Shown here: positions 35,901 through 45,582 of the stretch, piece by piece
Numbering within the stretch: the first letter of the stretch is position 1
How the letters are laid out: each line of letters opens with the position of its first letter
Assembly: GCA_030267565.1 (NCBI GenBank)
Contig: BRXU01000001.1
Location: 5,394,001 to 5,458,000, forward strand
Direction: 5' to 3'
Length of the DNA stretch: 64,000 nt
From: Pleodorina starrii
Lineage: Eukaryota; Chlorophyta; Chlorophyceae; Chlamydomonadales; Volvocaceae
Position numbers and translations under genes: made by a program
Notes under the pieces: generated by a model
Databases searched by the model: none
What the model was told of the DNA's origin: nothing
Seen by the model: the letters and a program-made list of their open reading frames with translations, nothing else

Positions 35901-38900
35901 GGCCAGGGAGGCGAGGTGAGGACGAGCGGGTGGGCGGGAGAAATGACAAGTCATGGCACCTTGCTGCGCTTAGCATAGCGCGTACCTGTCTGCAATGAAA
36001 TCCGCGACATACCGGTAAAACGGACGTGTGTTGCTGATAGTCCTTTCATCATATCTATCAACCAGTGGTACAACCCACATCGTGCGGATGTCTTTCGCGG
36101 CTAATTGCATATTTAACATGGTCACTGGATTGCCTGATCAAGCGCGGCACCTCAAAGGCCATCCCAGGCGGCGCAAGCACGCATGTCAAGTACGACAGTA
36201 CGGCAACTGTGTGTTGCCCTTTGCTCATGGCTGTCACCCTTTCCGTGGCGTGTCCCCCAGTTGACTGGTGACGGCGAGGATGAGGATGAGGGCGGCGAGG
36301 AGCCGTTGAGTCTTCCCGTAAGGGCGGCAGAGTCAGTCACGGTGGGTGCTGTACGGCACAGCGTTGTACACGGCTGTGTATCTCAACGAACCCACTCTCC
36401 AGCGTCTTGTCCTGGGTCATTGGCCCATTGCTCGGAGGGTGCGGCGCCCTGCTGAGGCGCCCTGCTGGCTTCTGGGTGGGTGGTAATAAGAACGGCCCGG
36501 GGCGAGGGAACGCATCGCAGTTACCTGGGATATTACCTGAGGATTACCTGATATCTCCAGCAGAAGTAAAACGAGCGCGCGGCCGCGTCGCCGCCGACCA
36601 ACCCCAGACAGACCAGCACACGACAGCACGACACCAACACAGACAAACAGCCCGGACATCACAAAAAGGACGATGGATTACTCACCTGCGCTCAGTGGAG
36701 GAAAGGAATCGGAAAGAAGCGAAGGAAAGGGCGTGAGTAACGGCAATGGGCAATGTCAGCGAAGCAAGGAGCGAGCAGGCAGGCACACGGAAACCCACGA
36801 ACGAGCTGGGGCGGCGACGCGGCGCAAAAGAGGGCGGGGTGGGAGAGCGGGGCACAGAAGAAAGGGATACGGAAGGGCAAAATGTACGACGGCAGGGCGG
36901 CGAAAGGCAGACAAGAAAGGGCAAAGGGAAAGAGAACGGCAAGGAGAACGGCAAAGGGACAGCGACCGGATGCGGGGAGAGGGGGCATGAGGGCATGGGC
37001 GAGGTCGAAGAGAGGGGAAGAACGACGGCAGGATGGAAGGGGCAGAGGCGATGCGATGCCGGCTGGCGAAGGTGGAATGGGGCGAAGATAGGAGAAGTGC
37101 AAGGGAGCAGGGCGGGTTGGGAGAAGAGAAACCAGACGGGGAGATGCAATGGGGTGGGGAAGGAGGGGAGATGCAATGGGGTGGGGTGGGTGGGTGGGTG
37201 GATGGATGGATGCCCGGCTGGGAGGCACGGTGCTGGTGCTCATCGCCCGTCCGTACGTGTGCACTGGCCTTCACCAGTTTCTGGCTCTTTTTCCACCTGT
37301 TGGTGTTTCTACCTGTTAGCGTTCACCGGCATTTATCGGTATCCTTTGGTGTCCTACGCTGTACACCGCAAGGTGTTGGAACAGGCGCACCGCTCTCCAA
37401 ATGCCAATGCCTAAATGGCTAGGCACCGTGGGAAACGAGATAAACAGGAAAGGCACCCCTCAAATCATTCCCTCCACATACCACTTCATTCCCAAATTCA
37501 CAATCCCTCGCTCGATCGCTATTTTGACACACAACCGATAACCCACACACGAACACCCACCCACCCTCACCAGCCCTCCACGTGTGCACTTTGCTGTTAC
37601 ACGCAGGCGGAGCACGCCAGCAGCATGCGGCATTTCAAGTTTGCGGAGCTTCGGAGGGCACACTCCTCGTGTAGCAGCTTGGACCTGGAGGAAATGGATC
37701 TGGAGGAGCGGGGTGGGGTGCTAAGACTTAAAGGGAAGGAAGGGGGAGGAGGACGGCGGGGCGAGCAAGGGGGCACGGACCGTGAGAGCGAGCAGGTGGG
37801 AGCGGGCTGCGAGGAGCCGCCGGCGATGCGGCGTGAGGTCGTCAAGCAGGTGCGTGCGAGGGGCTGGCATAGCTTGAGGGCGGCGGGCGGGGAAGGGCGC
37901 GTGGGCTGTACTTTTGCTGTGCCAGACACGTGTTTGTATGTCGTGCGCGTGGACGTTAAACAGGGACAGTCCGGCAGCATTAGGGAGCTCGTAGGGTCGT
38001 TCAACTTGCATAGCTGCTTCAACTTCACGTGGTTTGCTACAGTGCTTGGCTCACGCGCCGCCCGTTGTTTCCTCGCTTGCACTACTGTCGTAAATGCGGT
38101 AGGCTGGACCGTTACGCTAGCTAGCTAGCTAGCAGTCACTGTCGTAAAGTAATCACGTTACTTCACTTCTTGTCCTCATTCGTTACACTTAATTAACGCT
38201 AGATAGAGCCCCAGCGGCGATGCCACCGGAGCCGAGACTCGAACACCGCTAATAACGACGCTATATCCTGACAATGCAACCGACTCCAACGTTGCCACCC
38301 AGACCAACCAACCCTTCGCCGCCCCGCTGATCGGCTTGGCGATAAACCCGGTCACCCCGCTGATCGGCTCGACCTCAATTCGTCTCCCAAAAAACCCAAA
38401 AAAAACCCATTTTCAAGTTGGGCCAGTGGCCGGCCGTGACCTAGGCTCTCAACCACCGGGCGGTTCAGACCCGGTGGAGAAGCGACGCGCCGCGCGCGTC
38501 AACACAGGGTGGGAGAGGGCGGGAACAAAAGGATGAACCTAGAGTCACAACACGGCGAATAGCCGGTCAAGAGAACATCCTCAGCATAACTCAGATGTCG
38601 ACAGTACGACAAGAGGTACTTAACTACTTCGTCCAAGAACCCGCCTTCTCGTACCGAGAAGCCTACGCATTGCTGATGCCGCTGCTTTTCCGATGATAAA
38701 GCGGTTGATAACGTACAGCGGCGCTCTGAGCGGCGTGCCGACCGGGCTCCGAAATCAGGAAGTAAGCCGGCATACGGTGCGTGCGTGCGTGCTCCTCCAT
38801 TCGATCGACTGACCTCTTGCAACGAAAGCGAGCAGCCCTTCCTCCCTCCCTCCCTCCCGTACTGCGTCCGTCCGCAGGCACCCAGCAGATATTTCATGTA

Positions 38901-39036
38901 CGGCAACAAGGTGGGCCCGATCAGCGGCGATAAGGCGGGGCCGGTGGCGCAGATGCAGCTGAAAAAGTCGGTGCGGCGACGTGCCGCTCTGGAGCTGGTG
39001 AAAGGGAACGCGTGGGGGCAAGCTCCTGAAAGCTAA
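23376..39036 (+). CDS. Large proline-rich single-pass membrane protein, copy 2 (complete)
   Basis: Twenty-three exons: 23376-23863, 24174-24477, 24795-24914, 25417-25642, 26017-26161, 26549-26679, 26919-27817, 28207-28332, 28435-28660, 28859-29009, 29350-29483, 29747-30327, 30654-30833, 31138-31179, 31613-31738, 32260-32523, 32715-33647, 34008-34115, 34358-35421, 35780-35915, 36261-36341, 37607-37849, 38878-39036. The total is 6,867 nt, an exact reading frame of 2,288 residues plus TAA. Exon 1 starts at an ATG followed by a hydrophobic run (residues about 7-25) that could be a signal peptide; it ends at a strong GTAAGT donor whose phase joins exactly to the Pro-rich exon 2. Residues about 265-530 and 772-1044 are two copies of a globular module, each ending in a DUF4215-type Cys motif and followed by a Pro-rich spacer. 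The transmembrane helix is about 1351-1376 and the cytoplasmic tail runs to 2288. The exon at 28207 could start further upstream. Function is unknown; receptor or wall-anchor roles are guesses. Confidence 0.82.
24795..27120 (+). other. Copy 2 globular ectodomain module A with DUF4215-type motif
   Basis: Exons 24795-24914, 25417-25642, 26017-26161, 26549-26679 and the start of 26919-27817 have the same lengths and phases as module A of copy 1 (120, 226, 145 and 131 nt). The Cys motif [15 protein letters not shown] lies at about residues 506-532. Near-identity to copy 1 outside the proline spacer suggests recent duplication or gene conversion. Confidence 0.7.
27121..27817 (+). other. Copy 2 first proline-rich spacer
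   Basis: About 220 codons of Pro with Ser, Ala and Thr, ending in [10 protein letters not shown] before a phase-0 donor at 27818. The left part matches copy 1 up to about 27,458, where copy 1 switches to the other spacer. Confidence 0.75.
28207..29942 (+). other. Copy 2 globular ectodomain module B (absent from copy 1)
   Basis: Exons 28207-28332 (126 nt), 28435-28660 (226), 28859-29009 (151), 29350-29483 (134) and the start of 29747-30327 repeat the phases 0, 0, 1, 2, 1 of module A. Protein landmarks correspond: [45 protein letters not shown], then a Cys motif [15 protein letters not shown] at about residues 1018-1044. Divergence from module A is much greater than between the two A modules, so the A/B split is older than the gene duplication. 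The module is phase 0 at both borders. Confidence 0.7.
29943..30327 (+). other. Copy 2 second proline-rich spacer
   Basis: A shorter Pro-rich stretch ends in the [17 protein letters not shown] block that also ends the long spacer of copy 1. The segment 30,144-30,240 matches 3,790-3,893 of copy 1. Confidence 0.75.
30654..31738 (+). other. Copy 2 membrane-proximal exons
   Basis: Exons 30654-30833, 31138-31179 (42 nt) and 31613-31738 correspond to 5618-11888 of copy 1. They carry the same [10 protein letters not shown] site, RRRRLHQ linker, RVRYNITFK strand and [14 protein letters not shown] segment. Here the intron before the 42-nt exon is ordinary (304 bp), and the one after it carries a minisatellite. 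Confidence 0.55.
31180..31490. repeat. GGCTGGGTGGCTGGCTGTCT-type minisatellite in copy 2 intron
   Basis: About 300 bp of GGCTGGGT, GGCTGGCT and GTCTGGGT blocks in longer recurring groups, starting right after the 31138-31179 exon. Copy 1 has only about 40 bp of similar sequence at 11,590-11,630. Confidence 0.9.
32260..32523 (+). other. Copy 2 transmembrane exon
   Basis: Same design as 12360-12638: Ser/Gly/Ala stem, Lys-Lys-Ser-Gly, hydrophobic helix (residues about 1351-1376), Tyr-Arg-Arg-Arg-Lys. The stem is five residues shorter. Confidence 0.8.
33346..33412 (+). repeat. Coding minisatellite, Gly-Val/Gly-Ala
   Basis: Two near-identical copies of a GGTGTTGGTGTTGGGGCCGG-type unit of about 36 bp inside the first tail exon of copy 2. 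It is absent from copy 1 and adds in-frame codons. Confidence 0.75.
36481..37200. mobile_element. Insertion of about 0.7 kb in a copy 2 intron, purine-rich, unclassified
   Basis: Copy 1 lacks this segment at about 16,382. The left part has three spaced TTACCTG motifs; the right part (about 36,690-37,190) is strongly A/G-rich on the + strand. No terminal repeats or coding domain are recognised. It lies in the intron 36342-37606. Confidence 0.4.
38175..38675. mobile_element. Insertion of about 0.5 kb with tRNA-type promoter boxes (possible SINE)
   Basis: Absent from copy 1 at about 17,400. On the + strand there is an A-box-like TGGGCCAGTGG and a B-box-like GGTTCAGACCC inside a CACCGGG/CCCGGTG hairpin at about 38,422-38,481. 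A second pair, TGGCAACGTTGG and GTTCGAGTCTC, is on the - strand at about 38,235-38,302. It sits in the last intron of copy 2. A tRNA-derived SINE is possible; the ends are undefined. Confidence 0.35.
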
Positions 39037-40310
39037 GAATGCGCGAGGCCGGACGGAGGAACATTAATCTGTATGTCTATGTGCATGCACGCTACATATG
39101 CGCATGCGACAAGCATTCGATTAGCTGCGCTCCCTGTCGAGAACGATATGCGCGCTTTGTTGATTGTGGGTAACGGGGAATTCAAATCGTCGATAGTTGA
39201 TGAAGGCTCTTGATCGAAGTCATACATAGGAACCTGACAGAGCGTATGCACGTTTTAGTCAGTAGTGCATTTAGCGAACGAAAGCACATGACACAGACAC
39301 GGACGGCGGCAGCTCGCTGGCTGCTGGGCAACGCCCGGCAGGCGCGCGGTCGTCGTGGCTGTCGTGACGGGCGCGCACATACGTGCAAATGCGCAAGACG
39401 GACCGAATATCGATTTCGCCAAGGTCCATTAGGTAGGCAGCGGGCGGCAGCAGCAGGTTGGTTACATGGGCTGTTCGGAGAGACGTATGTTGTCTTTGTA
39501 TGTTGCGCAGAATTGCGCCGTGTTGGGTTGAGATGGCCTGGTGGCAACGGGCCACCGCAAGCAGTTGCACCAACAGCAACTCAAGGCCACTCTGGCAGCG
39601 ACTCTATGGCTCTGCAGGTGTTATTGTGCGGTCATTCGCATGCTCCACTGCGACAGCTGTGACAGGTGGGCATCGTTCGTTCGAAAATTTCTTGGGTGCA
39701 TCCAGTATTGCTTATCGAGGGTTTTTTCAGCAGAGCGCTGTAGCATGAGGCATGACGCATTACATGTGTACGAGCCAAAATGGCTGGTAACATGCGTCCC
39801 CCCACAACGGTTATCCGTAAAGGGGCGCACATGGAGCTGTAGCACGGTGCATGTGTCGTACCGCCGTACAATCGCATGTTTTGCTACTTCCTGCTAGTGG
39901 ATTGTCGGGTCGCACAAAGGCGATATTGTGGGGTAAAATAAATGCACTTGTCGATGTCTCGATCAAAATGCTAAACGAAATTTTTTTCTTGTTGTCGGCT
40001 TGCATATGACGGCACACAGTCGACAGAGCTGCTAGCATGCGTTTGGCTTGCTTGTGGCAGTATTTTGAAGGTGGGGAATGGCATGTGCGCCTCTTGACAT
40101 GCATTGGGCTCGAAGGCAGGGGTGTCGGCGGTTGTGTGTCGTCCTCATGCACCAAGTGCCGGATGTTGGAACGGGTGTCGTACTGTTGTGACAGCATTTC
40201 CGAAGGGCATAGTCAGCTGGCCAGCTGGCCGTGCATTGCTGCTATTTCGGTAGGTCATGGCGAAGCGGCAGTAGTGTGTTTTCATTGACATACGATCTCC
40301 ATAGTCACTT
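39037..40310 (+). other. 3' flank of copy 2, no gene seen
   Basis: Corresponds to the copy 1 flank from 17,784 to about 19,015 and has the same short imperfect frames. No RNA gene or clear polyadenylation signal is visible. Confidence 0.5.
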
Positions 40311-41301
40311 GCCTCGGAGGTCATAATCCCCTAATCCCGGGGGTAGGTAACGGTCAGCAATCCCTTAATCCTGACCGGTCCCTGCAAGGTCATATAATCT
40401 TATTCTGACATGTCCTGGTGGGGCCCTAATCCTCCCTATAGCAGTCAAAATGCCCTTAAGGTCACTAAGGGCTTCACATATGTACCATACGTCCAGGAGG
40501 CCTTAGCCCTTAAGGCCCGGTTCACTTAAGGTCCCCCTTAGGGCCCATACAGCTCACATACGGACTATACAGCCCGTAGGGGCGCCCTTAGGGCCCATAC
40601 AGCCCCCATACGGACGATACTACGCACAGAACCCTGTCCAGAGTTATATGGTGGTAAAAACCACCGTATGCGACGAGTACCCTTAGAGGCTGCTGGGATG
40701 TTAAGGCTTGCGAACGCGAAGTTTTCTCGTCCCGAGAAGCGAAGCCCGTACGCACTTGAAAGAAAATTTTCAGCGAGCCGCTGACAGCCAAGTCCGCTCC
40801 CGGCCGCTAGCGCCACGACGCGCCATGTCCAGGGAGTCCACGCCAGGCCGCTAGCTCCGAGCTGCTCGCCACCCAGGCCGCCTGAGCATGTGTCCAAGCC
40901 TACACGTGCAGCCTGCGAGTTGCGATTAACAACAGGATAAGATTTAGCGATTCGCCATACATGGTCAGCACAATTGGATTGGAGTGGAACACAAAACATA
41001 ACAGTTCCGATAAAGGCTAGACATCATTTACATCGCCAATACTTTAAATCTTATTTTGCAACTTCTATATAGTTGCGGTTGCACGTTGGGCAAGCGTTCG
41101 CCGGTGCCAACGCAAGCACTCCTGGGCGAGCAGTAACCGGGCCTGCCGACGACGCTAACGACTCGTGACTTACCTTGAGCATGACCTTGCAACATTATCA
41201 GCGTTGTATCGAACTCGGTGAGGTGTGTGGGCTGCCAAGGTGAAGCGCTGACCGGTTGTTGCCGCGGTCAGACCTTCGCACACGCGCAAGGTATCTTGTA
41301 A

Positions 41302-41890
41302 TTCCGTACTGTACTACATGTGCGCCGCGCGAGGGGCCGCGCGGCCTGGAAACAGAAACGTGTCAGCGGGCAACGCGGCACCGTCCAAACCGAAAGTGGC
41401 ACGCAGCCGGGCGCATTCGACAACACACGCCCGTCGATCCGTTCCGTACTGTACTACATGTGCGCCACGCGAGGGGCCACGCGGCCTGGAAACAGAAACG
41501 TGTCAGCGGGCAACGCGGCACCGTCCAAACCGAAAGTGGCACGCAGCCGGGCGCATTCGACAACACACGCCCGTCGATCCGTTCCGTACTGTAGTACATG
41601 CGCGCCGCACGAGGGGCCGCGCGGCCTGGAAACAGAAACGTGTCAGCGGGCAACGCGGCACCGTCCAAACCGAAAGTGGCACGCAGCCGGGCGCATTCGA
41701 CAACACACGCCCGTCGATCCGTTCCGTACTGTACTACATGTGCGCCACGCGAGGGGCCGCGCGGCCTGGAAACAGAAACGTGTCAGCGGGCAACGCGGCA
41801 CCGTCCAAAGTGAAAGTGGCACGCAGCCGGTCGCATTCGACAACACACGCCCGTCGATCCGTTCCGTACTGTACTACATGCGCGCCGCAC
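41302..41890. repeat. 140-bp tandem repeat, four copies plus a partial
   Basis: TTCCGTACTGTACTACATG recurs at 41,302, 41,442, 41,582 (one change), 41,722 and 41,862, exactly 140 bp apart, with few differences between units. The array lies inside the transposon-like insertion. Because 140 is not a multiple of three, any frame through it rotates. Confidence 0.95.
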
Positions 41891-43160
41891 GTGTGCAGCA
41901 CCGCCTGCCACGCCGGGGCCCAGCCCGCCTGGCCCTGCCCGCCGCCGCCGCCCCGGCCCCCGTTGGGGCTTCTGGGAGCACCACCGTAGAGGCCCGCCTC
42001 TCCACCGCGGGCACTCGGGGCCTCGCCCCGGTGGCTCCCGCCGCCGCCATTACCGCCCACGTGGCCGCTGCCGCTACCCCCGATGCCCTCCCTGCGGGCG
42101 GCCTTGAACTCCTCCTGCAACACCGTGTTCCGGATGGCCTCCGCCATGAGCGGCACATGGGTGGGCCCATCGTGCTTGGGCTGGGCGCGCAGCAGCGCCC
42201 CCAAATGCTTACGGACCTGCAGTTTTACTGCCTGGGCCGCCAGCTGGGCGGCGTTGCCCCTTATCCCCCCCGGCGGCGCTCGAAAGTCGCGCAGGGCGGG
42301 GAGGCTCTCCAGGTCGCGAGCCGGCAGCCCCTGGCGCCCTGGGCATCGACGTACTGGACCCCGAACATCACGTTGCCCCTCCGCAGCCGGCCGTCCGGGT
42401 AGCAATGCCCGGCCAGCCCGCGGTCCCAGGCCGCGGACGCGCCAAACGTCCAAGGGTTGCCGCCCAGCGGGGGCGTCCAGCCCGTCGGTCCTGTGCTGCG
42501 CCCCACGGCGGCCGTTGCCGCGGCGTGCAGGGCCTCCAGCGTCGGGCCGCCGCTCGGCCATACGCCCGCTGTCCCTGTGAATGCCGGTGCCGCTGGGGTC
42601 CCCCGGCCGCCGCCATCCCGGCACGCTCGAGGTCACGGCCGCTCTCGGGCAGGTTTCCGGAGGGGTTGCCTGACCAGTCCGCCCCGGTGGCGTACACCGA
42701 GGGAGCATCTACCCGACCTGCCGCCGGGGCCGGGGCCCCACCTAGCATGGCCGCCAGCGCTGCTGCTGCCGCGGGGACGGCCCCAATCCACCCCGCGGCC
42801 GTGCCAGCCCCCGGCGCGCCTGGTCCCAGCTGCGCCGCGGGCAGCGGCGGTGGGGGAACCGGGACCGGCCACGGGGCGTTCGACCCGCACTGGGCAATGA
42901 GCTGTGCGAGCGGCCCCATGAGGGCCAACGGCCCTTCTTTGCGGCATACGGCTCGGTGCGGCGGCCTGCATCTGTAGCCGGAACCGCTCATTCGAGTGGC
43001 TATGCAGACGGGGACAAGCAGCCCTACCGCGGCATACAGCAAGACGCTCCACCCGACCCAACCCAAACCCCCGTCCAGCCTTATGTGCGACAATGAAGCC
43101 CCGCCGTCAGCGGTCGGAAGCTTGAAATCCTGGACATGGAGATCCTTGTTGACAAACACC
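41890..43160 (-). pseudogene. Decayed protein-coding segment inside the insertion
   Basis: On the - strand, protein-like sequence runs from about 43,159 down to 41,890 but shifts frame at about 42,500 and 42,260. It includes a hydrophobic segment near the start, a Pro/Ala-rich middle, a GNPWTFGASAAWDRGL block, a VMFGVQYVDAQG block and an AEAIRNTVLQEEFKAARREG helix. I do not recognise the family; it is presumably the remains of a transposon protein. Frameshifts could also be introns. Confidence 0.3.
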
Positions 43161-44469
43161 GGACAGGCTGCTGAAGCTCAACCCACCTAGCCCTGCCCGG
43201 CTACGGGCAATGGCGATGAGAGTAAGCCAGAGACGCTGTTACGGTACTGTTACCTTACCGAGGAGGTTGACGGTGCACGGCCGTGCAGCCGCCGGACCAA
43301 CCCAAACCAACAAGTTCACGAGACAGCACTGCAACGGACTGCACACCCGCCCGAGGAAGGGAAAGGGGGTGCTGTTGGACGCTTCGGGCGCGACAGCGCT
43401 GCACAACTAACCCGCACACCTGGGGCATTGGGCCGCCGCTATCCGGCTTGCGATGCGCCAGGTTGGGGGCCAGGGGGTTATGCCAGCAGCGGTCGGCACG
43501 CGCGGTCGGACACCGGCACGCGCGGTCGGACTCAATTGCAGTGGCCCCCTCTCAGCTGTGAGATATGTGTAAACTCCAGCTTATACATGATGGAGGGCGA
43601 GGCGTCCGCAGGGGCGTTTGCGAACCCGTCGCGCCTTTGCAGCACAGTGCCCGGCCTGCTCCTTGCAATAGCCCGTGCAAGCAGATAGAAGAGGACGTTT
43701 ACCCTGCATGCGTCCTTCTACATTTGCGCTATTCCCGCGGCAAGCTGCACAACCATTTCCGCGAAGTCGCTTCCGCAGCTGCTGCAGTACTCGCCAATAC
43801 AGTTAATACTGTTCATATTGATAACCTAGACATCGTCCTTCGAAACTCGTGACCTTCACTATGAACGCTGGAGGAGGGCAACCATGGTTGCCCTTCAGAC
43901 CGACTAAGGTTAGGACACTTTCAATCAGCCGAGCTGGAGTATTTATATGCACTACTTAGTATAAGTACAAAATGCAACAAGACAACACCAAAAATACTGT
44001 GACCGGACGGGTGACCAAGGCATGTGAACGGATTTGACTTGGGAGGTCTGCTTTTCTGCGGCTATTGCTTTTATACTGCTTAATAAGCATAAATAATTAT
44101 TTCCAAACACGTTTTGGCGTTGAACATGCTAGGGCGGTTGGACCTTAAGGGCACACCGTAAGGCCATATTTTGCCCTTAAGGGCGGTTTGACTGCTATAG
44201 GGCCTATTTATTTCTGACGGCTACAGAGGTCCTAATCCTGATCCTCGCCAGTCAAGAGCAAGCCTTCGGCTAATTGGCATGACTTCGGTCTAATCCTTTC
44301 ACATAGAATAATTTAATATTATGCGCGGCTGGCGGTTTGGAACCGGTGAGCCAGTGGCTCACCAGGGCCCTAATCCTAATCCTAAGGTCGTCGGTCCGGG
44401 GTTCTAATTCTAATTTCTGCCTGACCGGTACCCGACCCTTATTCCTAATTTTCCAATCCTCCTCCAACC

Positions 44470-45582
44470 TTAACTCTGCGAGCATGTTTGGGCACCGTCT
44501 TGTAGTCAAGAAGAGGGCACCACCCGGGGTGGTGGGCCTCCCCAATGCACCACTCTGTTCATTGTCCAATATGGGGGCGGCCGCGCCGCAGCACGTGTAT
44601 TTGCAGTGTTCTGCGGCTATGCCCTGTGTGTCACGAGCCCAACGAGCCGAACGCTATCCAAGAGCCCGATGGCCGTCGATATTGCGGGCTTACGTTGAAG
44701 TAAGCCGGGTTAGTTCGGTGTAGGGCCTACGGGGCCGGCGGTTGTACGACTGCTGGGCCCGCGGTCCGTGTTCTCAGGACCGCATAAAGTTGCGCGTTTG
44801 TGGCTGGCTTCTTATCTTGTTTTTGTTGTTCAGCACGCGCCCCACCCGCCCTCCCTGGGTGTCGCCCGCTTCGTTCGTTTGCTCGTGATTTCTCTTCTTT
44901 GGTTCATGAGGCTTGCTCCTTCAAAGCAAGGCAATTCTGTAACAATAATGGCAATGGCAATGATCCAGAGCAAGAACCAATGCTCTAGCGACTGCTCGCT
45001 GTCTAGACCGACCTCGTCGGTAGTACGATGAGTACGGGGCATTTCGCTATCGCGTCGTGCGTGCGCCCGGCGGGTCGGGCCCCCTCACGCAGACGTCAAG
45101 ATGAGTGTGAACTGCGAGGTAAGGCATGTAGGTGCACATCGCGATGGCGTTGCCACGTCCTTTCATAGACACGCATAGACGGGGTAGTGACCATGGCCCC
45201 GAGCACACAATTCAGCGGCGAAGAGGCCCTGCTGCTACATACTGGCTATCGCGACTGAAATACTCGACTATGAGCCGGGTTCCAGCACTCTCCTCTGACA
45301 CGTAGCCTCGAACCCTCGACTGAAAACTTTCGAGCCAAACACACCACAACAATTTACAAAGTCGGCTTGTCGCCAGTGCATCAGGAGGTGCGACCTTATT
45401 ACACATGATTACTTGATTAGTATGCGTTGGGCTGTTTACCGTTTCATTCGTTGCCTACAACCGCCAGCTGCTGTACGGTTCCCCGAGGCCGACCTACCAG
45501 GAGGGCCAACCGCTGCTTTTCTTTGTTGCACTTTCGGCGATTTTTCAATATTTTTGGCATCATTTCTGGGTTACACGTGACA
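44470..45582 (+). other. End of the duplicated block and HISC upstream region
   Basis: The stretch 44,470-45,490 matches 19,030-19,740 downstream of copy 1, then similarity stops within a few bases of GTACGGTT. The final about 90 bp up to the ATG at 45,583 are unique and should hold the HISC 5' untranslated region. No TATA box is clear. Confidence 0.5.
44686..44980. mobile_element. Short insertion of about 0.3 kb, unclassified
   Basis: Splits the ATTGC-TCTAGCG sequence that is continuous in copy 1 at about 19,233. The right end has a CAATGGCAATG run resembling the simple 3' tails of LINE/SINE elements. The target duplication is not exact. Confidence 0.3.

Larger units (their letters stand above)
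32715..39036 (+). other. Copy 2 cytoplasmic-tail exons
   Basis: Seven exons, about 907 residues. The first (32715-33647) is 89 codons longer than in copy 1, partly a Gly-Val/Gly-Ala repeat at 33,346-33,410. The conserved islands listed for copy 1 are present here. The last exon ends Trp-Gly-Gln-Ala-Pro-Glu-Ser before TAA, against Trp-Gly-Leu-Gln-Gln-Ala-Ser-Ser in copy 1. Confidence 0.6.
40312..44468. mobile_element. Transposon-like insertion of about 4.2 kb downstream of copy 2
   Basis: Copy 1 is continuous at about 19,018 where copy 2 gains this segment. Inner ends share an inverted repeat: CCCTATAGCAGTCAAA followed by GCCCTTAAGG at about 40,434-40,465, and its complement at about 44,170-44,202. 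Subterminal CCTTAAGG, CCTTAGGGCCCATACAG and CCTAATCC motifs recur, as in DNA transposons with subterminal repeats. CCT flanks both inner ends, which is weak evidence for a 3-bp duplication. CCTAATCC motifs outside the inner ends run in the same direction, so the structure may be nested. No transposase is recognised. Confidence 0.5.

Noticed and set aside
41302..41890. CRISPR-like array
   Set aside because: Units are 140-bp head-to-tail repeats with no unique spacers, in a eukaryotic genome.
41256..42402. Three overlapping + strand frames through the 140-bp array
   Set aside because: All frames stay open because of GC richness and repetition; they are the same array read in rotating frames.
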